A stretch of 8,499 nt of DNA from Caldisericia bacterium (GTDB lineage Bacteria; Caldisericota; Caldisericia; UBA6126): the NCBI GenBank assembly GCA_028708485.1, contig JAQVYZ010000029.1, forward strand, positions 1-8,499, written 5' to 3'. The translations under genes were made by a program, and so were the position numbers. Position 1 is the first letter of the stretch. Each line of letters opens with the position of its first letter. The notes below the pieces were generated by a model. That model did not search any database. It had not been told where the DNA came from and saw nothing but the letters and a program-made list of their open reading frames with translations. Shown here piece after piece: positions 1-5,977 of the stretch.

Positions 1-59
1 GGGAGTTGTATACCCGTATTTCCTTTTTTGGAACTTTCAATCAATAATTTAACTGTCAT
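1..59 (-). CDS. gcvPB: Glycine decarboxylase P-protein subunit 2, N-terminal fragment
   Basis: Only the first 20 codons are inside the window; they read MTVKLLIESSKKGNTGIQLP. This resembles the usual start of GcvPB, the PLP-binding half of the split P-protein of the glycine cleavage system, which has a KLIFE.S..GR.G..LP-like opening. The ATG overlaps the gcvPA stop in an ATGA arrangement, so translation is probably coupled. An AGAGGTG ribosome binding site lies about 6 bases upstream, inside the end of gcvPA. In the family, the catalytic lysine that holds PLP is in this subunit, beyond the window edge, so its presence cannot be checked here. The assignment rests on the short N-terminus plus its position directly after gcvPA. 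Confidence 0.85.
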   Translation of the reverse strand, partial: MTVKLLIESSKKGNTGIQL

Positions 60-1411
60 GAGAGCACCTCTTTTAGTGCATGAATCAGGTTATCTATTTG
101 TACTATCTGATGAATTTCTGAGAAGCTAATCACAAAAGATTCACCAAGATAGGGGAAGAAAAGACCCATGTTGTTTTTACTGATGAGAATATTTTTTTCA
201 TAAAGCTTTCTGATTATTTCCTGATGGGTATGAGGCGTAGGTATTTTTACAAGGATTTCATTAAAATAGGGTTTCTTAAAAGGGATCTGGCAAGGCGTTT
301 CCTTTTCAATTCTGTCAATTGCATAATGACTGACCTTGATATTCTCTCTGGCAATTGCTTTCAGACCATCCTCTCCGACAGTCGAAAGATAAATAGTCGC
401 TCGTAATGCATTTAAAGCATGATTAGTACAGATATTGGAAGTTGCTTTTTCTCTTCTGATATCTTGTTCTCTGGCTCTTAACGTCATCACATAAGCCTCT
501 CTGCCTTCTTTATCAGTTGTTTTTCCAACAATTCTCCCAGGAATCTTTCTGATAAATTCTTTTTTCCCGGTAAAAAATCCAAGTCCCGGACCGCCATAAC
601 ATGTTTCGATACCAAAAGTTTGCGCTTCTCCACAAACAATATCTACCCTGGAAGGATCATAAGGCATTAGAGCTCCGAGAAGCATTGGTTCCAAGATGAC
701 AACGACCAATTTTATCTTTTTTTCAGATAATTTGTCGTACAATGGTTTCAAATCTTCTATTAATCCAAAAACATTCGGTATTTGAACAATAAAACAGGCT
801 GTCTGCTCTGTGAACTTATCTTCCGCATCGTGAATCGCAATCGTTCCGTCGTTTGAGGGTATTTCCTCTATTTCGATATTCCGCATTTTTGCATAAGTTC
901 TGATGACTTCTTTCACATGGGGGTGAAGAGTACTGCTAAGCACCGCTCTTTTTTTGTTGGAGGAGCTGGTTAACAAATAAAGAGCCTCTGCTGCAGCAGT
1001 AGCGCCGTCATACAAGGAAGCATTCGAAAAATCCATCCCAGTCAGATGTGTCATATAGGATTGAAACTGATAAATGGCTTCTAATGTTCCCTGACTGACT
1101 TCAGGTTGATACGGTGTATAGGCTGTATAGAAAGAAGGATTTGAAGAGAGGGTGTCGATAATAGAGGGGATAAAATGCTGGTAATTTATCTCACCAATAA
1201 ATGTATCGTGTGTTTTGCTGGTGCTGTTTTTTGAGGTGATTTGGCGGGCATGTCTTTCTAATTCCATCTCATCAAATGGCATTGGCAATGAAAGATCTTG
1301 TTTAAAACGAATAGAAGAGGGTATTGACTGAAACAAAGATTCAACAGAAGATAAGCTGGTTTCTTTCAGCATATCCTGAATATCTTGATCAGTGATAGGT
1401 ATATATCTCAT
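56..1411 (-). CDS. gcvPA: Glycine decarboxylase P-protein subunit 1
   Basis: This 451-residue protein is full length for GcvPA, the first half of the two-subunit P-protein. With GcvPB it decarboxylates glycine and passes the aminomethyl group to the lipoyl arm of GcvH in the cytoplasm. Family motifs are clear: the YTPYQPE block (residues 98-104) continuing into SQGTLEAIYQFQ, NASLYDGATAAAEA (130-143), a GGPGLGFF stretch, IPGRIVG, and REKATSNICTN about three quarters of the way along. As expected for this subunit, there is no PLP-lysine region. The ATG has an AAGGA site 8 bases upstream and follows the gcvH stop by 3 bases. The stop overlaps the gcvPB start. A split P-protein is typical of Firmicutes, Thermotogae and archaea, whereas proteobacteria usually have one fused chain. 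Nothing suggests damage. Confidence 0.97.
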   Translation of the reverse strand: MRYIPITDQDIQDMLKETSLSSVESLFQSIPSSIRFKQDLSLPMPFDEMELERHARQITSKNSTSKTHDTFIGEINYQHFIPSIIDTLSSNPSFYTAYTPYQPEVSQGTLEAIYQFQSYMTHLTGMDFSNASLYDGATAAAEALYLLTSSSNKKRAVLSSTLHPHVKEVIRTYAKMRNIEIEEIPSNDGTIAIHDAEDKFTEQTACFIVQIPNVFGLIEDLKPLYDKLSEKKIKLVVVILEPMLLGALMPYDPSRVDIVCGEAQTFGIETCYGGPGLGFFTGKKEFIRKIPGRIVGKTTDKEGREAYVMTLRAREQDIRREKATSNICTNHALNALRATIYLSTVGEDGLKAIARENIKVSHYAIDRIEKETPCQIPFKKPYFNEILVKIPTPHTHQEIIRKLYEKNILISKNNMGLFFPYLGESFVISFSEIHQIVQIDNLIHALKEVLS

Positions 1412-1414
1412 GAA

Positions 1415-1798
1415 TTATTCCTTGCGATATTGATGATAAGCTTCATCTTGCATCAATGTAGAGAGTTCTTCGGGATTTGCTAACTGTATTCTGGCTATCC
1501 ATCCTTCATTATAAGGATCTTTATTAATAATTCCGCTGTCTTCTTCCAGCTTCGTATTCATAGCAAGAACCTTTCCAGATACAGGGGAAAAAACATCATT
1601 GGCGGATTTAACTGATTCAATGGTGGTCAGCACATCTCCTTTTTTGATTGTCTTTCCTTCTGCAGTGATTTCAACAAATACGATATCACCTAAATGGTGC
1701 TGAGCATAATCTGTTATGCCGATAAGGGCTTCATTCCCGTCAACTTTTACCCACTCATCGGTTTCAGTGTAAATATATCCTTTTTTTACTTCACTCAT
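1415..1798 (-). CDS. gcvH: Glycine cleavage system H protein
   Basis: This 127-residue protein is the usual length for GcvH, the lipoyl carrier that shuttles the aminomethyl intermediate between the P, T and L proteins. The lipoylation site is visible as ESVKSANDVFSPVSGKV, with the modified lysine at about residue 64, the expected place. The N-terminal YTETDEWV and GITDYAQHHLGDIVFVE blocks and the C-terminal NKDPYNEGWIARI block are also standard. The ATG has a strong AAGGAG site 8 bases upstream. It is the first gene of a gcvH-gcvPA-gcvPB cluster. In many relatives gcvT comes directly before gcvH, but here the upstream DNA is a divergent promoter region, so gcvT must be elsewhere or beyond the left edge. 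Confidence 0.97.
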   Translation of the reverse strand: MSEVKKGYIYTETDEWVKVDGNEALIGITDYAQHHLGDIVFVEITAEGKTIKKGDVLTTIESVKSANDVFSPVSGKVLAMNTKLEEDSGIINKDPYNEGWIARIQLANPEELSTLMQDEAYHQYRKE

Positions 1799-1830
1799 GA
1801 TTCGTTCTCCTTTTTCAAAGTTCTAAAAAA

Positions 1831-1859
1831 ATTTTATCATTTAGCATTGGAAATGAAAG
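1831..1859 (-). promoter_or_regulatory. Candidate promoter of the gcvH-gcvPA-gcvPB operon
   Basis: Read on the minus strand, a -35-like CTTTCA (1854-1859, 3 of 6 consensus) is followed after 17 bases by TAAAAT (1831-1836, 5 of 6). Transcription would start near 1824 and give a leader of about 25 bases before the gcvH ATG at 1798. It interleaves with the promoter of the gene at 1904. The leader is too short for a glycine riboswitch, and none is seen. The weak -35 leaves this uncertain. Confidence 0.4.
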
Positions 1860-1870
1860 TTCATTATAAT
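1841..1870 (+). promoter_or_regulatory. Candidate promoter of the secreted-protein gene at 1904
   Basis: TTAGCA (1841-1846, 4 of 6 consensus) is followed after 18 bases by a perfect TATAAT (1865-1870). The expected start is near 1877, giving a leader of about 27 bases that contains the AAGGAG ribosome binding site just before the ATG. The -10 lies in ATTATAAT, which also contains TATAAT on the opposite strand, but no -35 is spaced for the opposite direction. Confidence 0.55.
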
Positions 1871-1903
1871 AGGGAGAGAGAAAGAATATATTAAGGAGTT
1901 CTC

Positions 1904-4057
1904 ATGAAAAAATCTTGTTATGGGATTCTTTCGATACTTTTATCTTTGTTTCTATTGCTACTACCTACCCACCTCACCACTGCTTATGCGGAAAATAATT
2001 CTGTCATCGGATACGGTCCTCTGGAGAACGAACTCGGTTTCCCTCTGATAATTTCCGTTGACAATTCAAATAGAATTTGGGCACTGGATGCCTTGAAGTC
2101 TTCTATTTGCATATTTTCAGAGAATTTTTCCATCATAGCTTCTTTCAGTTTGCCTATATCTCAGCCTTCTTCCATTCATCAATTGGATCTCCAAGCTAAC
2201 ACCGACAACTGCTGGTTGTTGATAAATGAATATTTGTATAAAATCAGTATAGGGGGAGCATTGTTAACAGAAATTAACTTAAAAACCTTCCCCGCCATCG
2301 GAACGAAATCAATCCATCAATTTGCTTCAGTTTCCGATACGTTTTTTCTTTTTACCGATAGCCTTACCTATGAAGCATTCTTAATGGATATTTCCAAAAA
2401 TGACCAACCCCCTGTCATTTTGATGGAAAACAATTCACCACTCTTAGTAAAAGATATTCAGTCATTTCAAGGATATTTTTTCATCTTATGTCTGGATGAT
2501 TTGAATTCATCGGAAAATGAAGGTTCTTTTTATCAGTATAATACACGTGGCGAAATACTTCGCAAAGGGAGTTTGGTGAATTCAAAATTGCCATCTTCAA
2601 TAGGTTTTTCCATGAATGCTTCCGGGGATTGCTATGTATATGATGCTGAATTCAAATTCGAGGTATATACTTCCCAGTTTTCTTTGCTATACAGCTCCCT
2701 CTCAGCCCTGCCCGACTCTCCCCAATATCAACCGCATCTGGCTGGTTTTTTGCAACGTAAAGTTTTGCTGATTCATCCCTATAAAGGGATCTTTTTATTT
2801 GATGGCAATGAGAATACATTGAGAATTCCAGTAGCCAACTCTGAAAACGCTTTGTTAATGCCATCTTCTGTTTGCGGGAATCATCAGCAAGTGGTAATGT
2901 ACGATTCCATCACGAATAAATTACATTACTATTATTATGAATTATGGAAAAGCGCCTTCAAACTGGATTTCCCTAAAAATGGTTCCTCTTTTCAAAATAA
3001 TATCCAGTTGTTTCAATCCTCAACGAGTGATGTATTTGTAGTTTGGCAGGATGTTTTTCTGCGTATTTTACAAGTAAATCCTACGAATTGGGTAAGTACC
3101 GAGATTCAGATCCCCTCCTATATTCCACCAAGATCCACTGTGTTTATTCGATCGGAGGATAACAGAGTTTTTATATACTCTTGGTTTGATTCCATTTTGT
3201 ATAGTTTTACAGCACAATCAGATGATGTCGTAAAAACTCAGATTCCAAAAATCGAGAATCCCTATTTATTAAGTAATTGTAGAATCTGCGTTGATAAATC
3301 AGGTTTTGTCTTTCTCCTGGTTCCTTCCGTTCATAAAGTATATGTTTTTGATACATCCGGTGCATTAGTGCATTATTTTACTTTACTGGGGGAGACTTTT
3401 TTTGGATATACCGATATTAAGATCTTTCAGAACTTGATCGTCGTGTGTAACGCTTCCAAATGTAATGTGGAATTCTATACCAAAAAAGGGGAGTATATTG
3501 ATTCTTACGGAACAAAAGGAACTATTTTATATCCTAAACACTTTTCTGCTTATGCAGAAAATATGGAATCTTTGAATTATCCTCTCTCTTTGAATACTTT
3601 CGATCAAAAATTATGGATTGCCGATGCCGGTAATTCCCGTATTATTGTTTTCCAAGGTAAGGAAAATACGGAAATCATCAAAATCGAATTGCAAATTGGT
3701 TCCAGATCAGCCTATGTTAATCACAATCGTATTGAGTTAGATGCGCCACCGTTTACAGAAAATGGAAGAACACTGGTTCCTTTGCGGTTTATAGGGGAAG
3801 CCTTCGGCGCTAAAATTGATTGGGAAGCTGAAACCAAAAAAGTGACTTATTCGTTGGGCTCTACAAAGATTGAGGTGGTCATCGGAAGTGTCATTGCGGT
3901 AGTGAACGGGGAAAAGAAAAACCTGGATGTTCCGCCAAAATTGGTAAATGGTAGGACTTTTGTCCCGTTACGTTTTATCAGTGAGAGCTTTGGTGCTTCT
4001 GTCATTTGGGAAGCAGCGACAAAAAAGATCTATATTGAATTCAGCAAGCCATCATAA
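1904..4057 (+). CDS. Secreted beta-propeller-like protein with two copper-amine-oxidase-type stalk modules
   Basis: This 717-residue protein has a classic signal peptide: MKK, a long leucine-rich core (about residues 8-20), and a likely cut after AYA at residue 29. It is therefore exported. The body (about 40-590) is rich in beta-strand patterns with blade-like repeats. The clearest is LWIADAGNSRIIVF near residue 570, which is like an NHL blade; similar IWALDALKSSICIF and VYVFDTSGALVHYF segments occur near residues 55 and 480. The C-terminus (about 595-714) holds two tandem modules with a 62-residue period, carrying NGRTLVPLRFIGEAFGA (from 620) and NGRTFVPLRFISESFGA (from 682). These match the copper amine oxidase N-terminal-like domain, common on surface proteins of Firmicutes and relatives. 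That domain does not imply enzyme or copper activity. The ATG has AAGGAG 5 bases upstream. It is monocistronic, divergent from gcv and convergent with the gene at 4093. No catalytic residues are recognised; ligand and role are unknown. Confidence 0.85.
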   Translation: MKKSCYGILSILLSLFLLLLPTHLTTAYAENNSVIGYGPLENELGFPLIISVDNSNRIWALDALKSSICIFSENFSIIASFSLPISQPSSIHQLDLQANTDNCWLLINEYLYKISIGGALLTEINLKTFPAIGTKSIHQFASVSDTFFLFTDSLTYEAFLMDISKNDQPPVILMENNSPLLVKDIQSFQGYFFILCLDDLNSSENEGSFYQYNTRGEILRKGSLVNSKLPSSIGFSMNASGDCYVYDAEFKFEVYTSQFSLLYSSLSALPDSPQYQPHLAGFLQRKVLLIHPYKGIFLFDGNENTLRIPVANSENALLMPSSVCGNHQQVVMYDSITNKLHYYYYELWKSAFKLDFPKNGSSFQNNIQLFQSSTSDVFVVWQDVFLRILQVNPTNWVSTEIQIPSYIPPRSTVFIRSEDNRVFIYSWFDSILYSFTAQSDDVVKTQIPKIENPYLLSNCRICVDKSGFVFLLVPSVHKVYVFDTSGALVHYFTLLGETFFGYTDIKIFQNLIVVCNASKCNVEFYTKKGEYIDSYGTKGTILYPKHFSAYAENMESLNYPLSLNTFDQKLWIADAGNSRIIVFQGKENTEIIKIELQIGSRSAYVNHNRIELDAPPFTENGRTLVPLRFIGEAFGAKIDWEAETKKVTYSLGSTKIEVVIGSVIAVVNGEKKNLDVPPKLVNGRTFVPLRFISESFGASVIWEAATKKIYIEFSKPS

Positions 4058-4092
4058 CAGTTTCAGTTCACTTTAACGGGGTTTCAGGCAAT

Positions 4093-4560
4093 TTATGGTC
4101 GGTATAACCGGTAATACATTAAAACGTATTTTTTAAAATAGAATTGGCTCTTCTTTACATCTTTAAAATAGAATAAACATGTTTGATAAGCATATTCATT
4201 CAAAACAATGAGCTTTTCATGAGTCAGTTTCTGGGTAGCAGGAGGCTCGATAAGATTAAGTGCTTTGATGTGTTCAGCAATTTCTTCCATCAGATACTTA
4301 TATTGACGAAGCAATATGATTTCGTTACTACCGGTACTTGCGGACATGATCTTATTAAAAAGTCCCTCGTCCGTATTTTTCCATAAAAGAAGCGCCTTAT
4401 AATATTCCCCTTCTCCATAGCTCTTTTTTTCCCCCTTAGAAAGACTAAGGGTGTTCTCTTCTTTGTTGCTCAAATTAATCCTGGTCTGAAGTGAAAGGAA
4501 TCCAAAAAAAGTGAGTAACAGCAAACTGAATAGTAATAAAAACTGGAAAACTTTATTCAT
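4093..4560 (-). CDS. Small membrane-anchored protein of unknown function
   Basis: I chose the ATG at 4560 (155 residues), which overlaps the purM stop in ATGAATAA. A longer reading from a TTG at 4623 would add 21 residues inside purM and has no usable ribosome binding site. Residues 4-24 are a single hydrophobic stretch (FQFLLLFSLLLLTFFGFL) with lysine before it, so this is a signal anchor or uncleaved signal peptide with the rest outside. There is no lipobox cysteine. The remainder looks helical and basic or aromatic, with an acidic segment (EGEYYKALLLWKNTDEG), a PP...THEKL stretch near residues 106-116 of the kind seen in small exported helical proteins, and a Tyr/Phe/Lys-rich tail. No Shine-Dalgarno sequence is obvious, so it probably relies on coupling to purM. 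It is convergent with the secreted protein gene, 35 bases apart. I do not recognise the family. Confidence 0.7.
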   Translation of the reverse strand: MNKVFQFLLLFSLLLLTFFGFLSLQTRINLSNKEENTLSLSKGEKKSYGEGEYYKALLLWKNTDEGLFNKIMSASTGSNEIILLRQYKYLMEEIAEHIKALNLIEPPATQKLTHEKLIVLNEYAYQTCLFYFKDVKKSQFYFKKYVLMYYRLYRP

Positions 4561-5617
4561 TTGAAGTGGTAAACGAGGTAAAACCTTCCCCTTCACTAAA
4601 TATTTGATAAGGTTCAATTTCAATCCTGGGTTTTGAATAAGGGAGTACTTCCCCTATTTCAAAAGCCGGTAGATTCAAGTCTTTCCAAGTTTGCATCGCA
4701 AAAGGTACCTCTTTCGGATCGATAATAACAATGTACCCGACTCCCATATTATAAATTTTAAACATTTCCGTGTTCGGAATCTCGCCGTATTTCTGAAGCT
4801 TTTGAAAAATAGGAGGTACCGGTGGCAGTTTTTCAATTTTATACAGGGCATTCGTCTCTAAACGCAGGATATTTAAAAATCCTTCTCCGGTGATATGCGC
4901 CATACCATGAATAGGTATTTTTTTCAGAATAGCCATAATGTGCTGAACGTATATGGCGGTTGGTTTTAATAATTCCAGCATCATTTCCTGCTGGGGTATT
5001 TCCGGATTATCCAATAGGAGTTTTCTTGCTAGTGTGAGGCCATTGCTATGTATTCCATTGCTGGGAAGCCCAATGATTTTATCACCCGGGTGAATCTGTT
5101 TTCCGGTAATTATTTTGTCAGTGTCAATGATGCCCAGAGCGGTACCAACCAAATCAATACTGTTTTCTCCCTCATGAAGCAGCTCTTTTACTTGTGCCAA
5201 CTCACCTCCCGGTATATTCACGTTGGCTTGTCTGGCTCCTTCATAAAATCCTTTTGCCAATTGTTCTATGACTTCAGGTTCGATTTTTGTGACAGCGATA
5301 TAATCCATAAAACTCACCGGTTCTGCCCCCAGACATAAAAGATCGTTGACGTTCATGGCAACACAATCTATACCAATGGTATCAAATTTTCCTGCCTTTT
5401 CTGCGATAAGGATTTTTGTACCAACACCATCCATGGACAAAGCAATGCCTACATGATTGCCTAGGTCAATAACATTTGCAAAAAAACCGATAGGCAGTAA
5501 GTTTTTTCCGATAGTTTCTCGAAAGGGAAAAGTCTGGTTAATCCAACCCAGCAACTGTTTCATGGATTTTTCTTCCTGGAATGAATCTACCCCTGTTTTA
5601 CTATAAGCATCTTGCAT
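4553..5617 (-). CDS. purM: Phosphoribosylformylglycinamidine cyclo-ligase (AIR synthase), archaeal-like type
   Basis: PurM uses ATP to close FGAM to aminoimidazole ribonucleotide, step five of purine synthesis. I start it at the ATG at 5617 (354 residues, MQDAYSKTGVD) because GGAGG lies 5 bases upstream and the family begins near Y...GVD; a start 12 codons further upstream, at 5653, would fall in the promoter. Motifs: DGVGTK (63-68), GIDCVAMNVNDLLCLGAEP (82-100), GGELAQ (137-142), GLPSNGIHSNGL (183-194), LLKPTAIYV, and GMAHITGEGFLNILRL (237-252). Compared with the common bacterial form, GGETAEMPG is replaced by GGELAQV. The DCVAMNVNDLLC, LKPTxIYV and GFLNILRL wording is what I recall from archaeal and some thermophile PurMs. 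No other pur gene is adjacent. A selenophosphate synthetase or HypE relative is unlikely given DGVGTK and the HITG block. Confidence 0.92.
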   Translation of the reverse strand: MQDAYSKTGVDSFQEEKSMKQLLGWINQTFPFRETIGKNLLPIGFFANVIDLGNHVGIALSMDGVGTKILIAEKAGKFDTIGIDCVAMNVNDLLCLGAEPVSFMDYIAVTKIEPEVIEQLAKGFYEGARQANVNIPGGELAQVKELLHEGENSIDLVGTALGIIDTDKIITGKQIHPGDKIIGLPSNGIHSNGLTLARKLLLDNPEIPQQEMMLELLKPTAIYVQHIMAILKKIPIHGMAHITGEGFLNILRLETNALYKIEKLPPVPPIFQKLQKYGEIPNTEMFKIYNMGVGYIVIIDPKEVPFAMQTWKDLNLPAFEIGEVLPYSKPRIEIEPYQIFSEGEGFTSFTTSNE

Positions 5618-5636
5618 GAGTCCCTCCAAGAATATT

Positions 5637-5654
5637 ATTGTTTTCAGCAACAAT
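5637..5654. promoter_or_regulatory. Inverted repeat at the purM transcription start
   Basis: ATTGTT (5637-5642) and AACAAT (5649-5654) are perfect 6-base arms around a 6-base spacer. They span the predicted purM start point, so this could be an operator, or a small hairpin at the 5' end of the mRNA. It does not resemble the E. coli PurR operator or the B. subtilis PurBox as I know them. Confidence 0.3.
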
Positions 5655-5657
5655 CCA

Positions 5658-5686
5658 ATTATAAAGTATTGTGATAAGAAAAGGAA
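5658..5686 (-). promoter_or_regulatory. Candidate purM promoter
   Basis: On the minus strand a perfect TATAAT (5658-5663) has a weak TTCCTT (5681-5686) 17 bases upstream. Transcription would start near 5651, leaving a leader of about 34 bases with the GGAGG ribosome binding site. An 18-base inverted repeat (5637-5654) sits right at the expected start. Confidence 0.5.
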
Positions 5687-5693
5687 AAAAACC

Positions 5694-5707
5694 TGAAATT
5701 GATTTCA
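5694..5707. promoter_or_regulatory. Inverted repeat over the rpmF-plsX -35 element
   Basis: TGAAAT (5694-5699) and ATTTCA (5702-5707) are perfect 6-base arms around TG. The palindrome covers most of the -35 hexamer (5699-5704) of the rpmF promoter, the usual place for a repressor operator. No known regulator site is recognised; it does not match the FapR consensus. Confidence 0.35.
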
Positions 5708-5727
5708 AAGAGTAAATATGGTATATT
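5699..5727 (+). promoter_or_regulatory. Promoter of the rpmF-plsX operon
   Basis: TTGATT (5699-5704, 4 of 6 consensus) and TATATT (5722-5727, 5 of 6) are separated by exactly 17 bases. Transcription would begin near 5734, about 43 bases before the rpmF ATG. The leader carries AAAGGAG 8 bases before the ATG. Confidence 0.65.
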
Positions 5728-5776
5728 TCTGCATTCGAGATAAATTGGTTGTTTTATTGTACAAAGGAGTAATATT

Positions 5777-5977
5777 ATGGCTGTACCAAAAAAGAGAAGA
5801 ACGATACGAAGAATACGCAACCGCGTCGCTCATATGAAAATTGATCCGGTAAACCTAACCCGCTGCACAAATTGCAATAAACTGATTCCCACCCATACAG
5901 TTTGTAAGCATTGCGGTTTCTACAATGACGAAAAAATTATCATCTTAAAAGAAAAACCGGTCAAGGAAGCTGCTTGA
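5777..5977 (+). CDS. rpmF: 50S ribosomal protein L32, zinc-binding form
   Basis: This is a 66-residue protein of the 50S subunit. It opens with AVPKKRRT, the conserved L32 start, followed by a basic RNA-binding stretch and a four-cysteine zinc ribbon: C30-x2-C33 and C43-x2-C46, ending in HCGFYND. This is the zinc-binding (C+) form; some bacteria also carry a cysteine-free copy for zinc shortage. The ATG has AAGGAG 8 bases upstream. It is the first gene of an rpmF-plsX pair, an arrangement common across bacteria that couples ribosome and membrane synthesis. The DUF177 (yceD) gene often found before rpmF is absent here. Confidence 0.97.
   Translation: MAVPKKRRTIRRIRNRVAHMKIDPVNLTRCTNCNKLIPTHTVCKHCGFYNDEKIIILKEKPVKEAA

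Noticed and set aside
224..406. Plus-strand open frame of 60 codons inside gcvPA
   Set aside because: It lies wholly opposite a clear gcvPA coding region, has no ribosome binding site and no recognisable protein.
908..926. TTTCACATGGGGGTGAA as a parS-like palindrome
   Set aside because: It is inside gcvPA and lacks the CACGTG core and symmetric arms of parS.
1863..1870. ATTATAAT as a symmetric -10 for both strands
   Set aside because: The minus-strand TATAAT has no -35 at a proper distance, and a better-placed minus -10 exists at 1831-1836.
1799..1903. Glycine riboswitch upstream of gcvH
   Set aside because: The intergenic space is about 105 bases and shared by divergent promoters; there is no room or visible tandem aptamer.
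4060..4087. Direct repeat GTTTCAG in the convergent gap
   Set aside because: Two 7-base copies in AT-rich DNA are expected by chance and show no further structure.
4111..4134. Possible terminator hairpin AATAC/GTATT followed by a T run, after the secreted protein gene
   Set aside because: The stem is only 5 AT-rich pairs with an 8-base loop and lies within the opposite gene's coding sequence; too weak to call.
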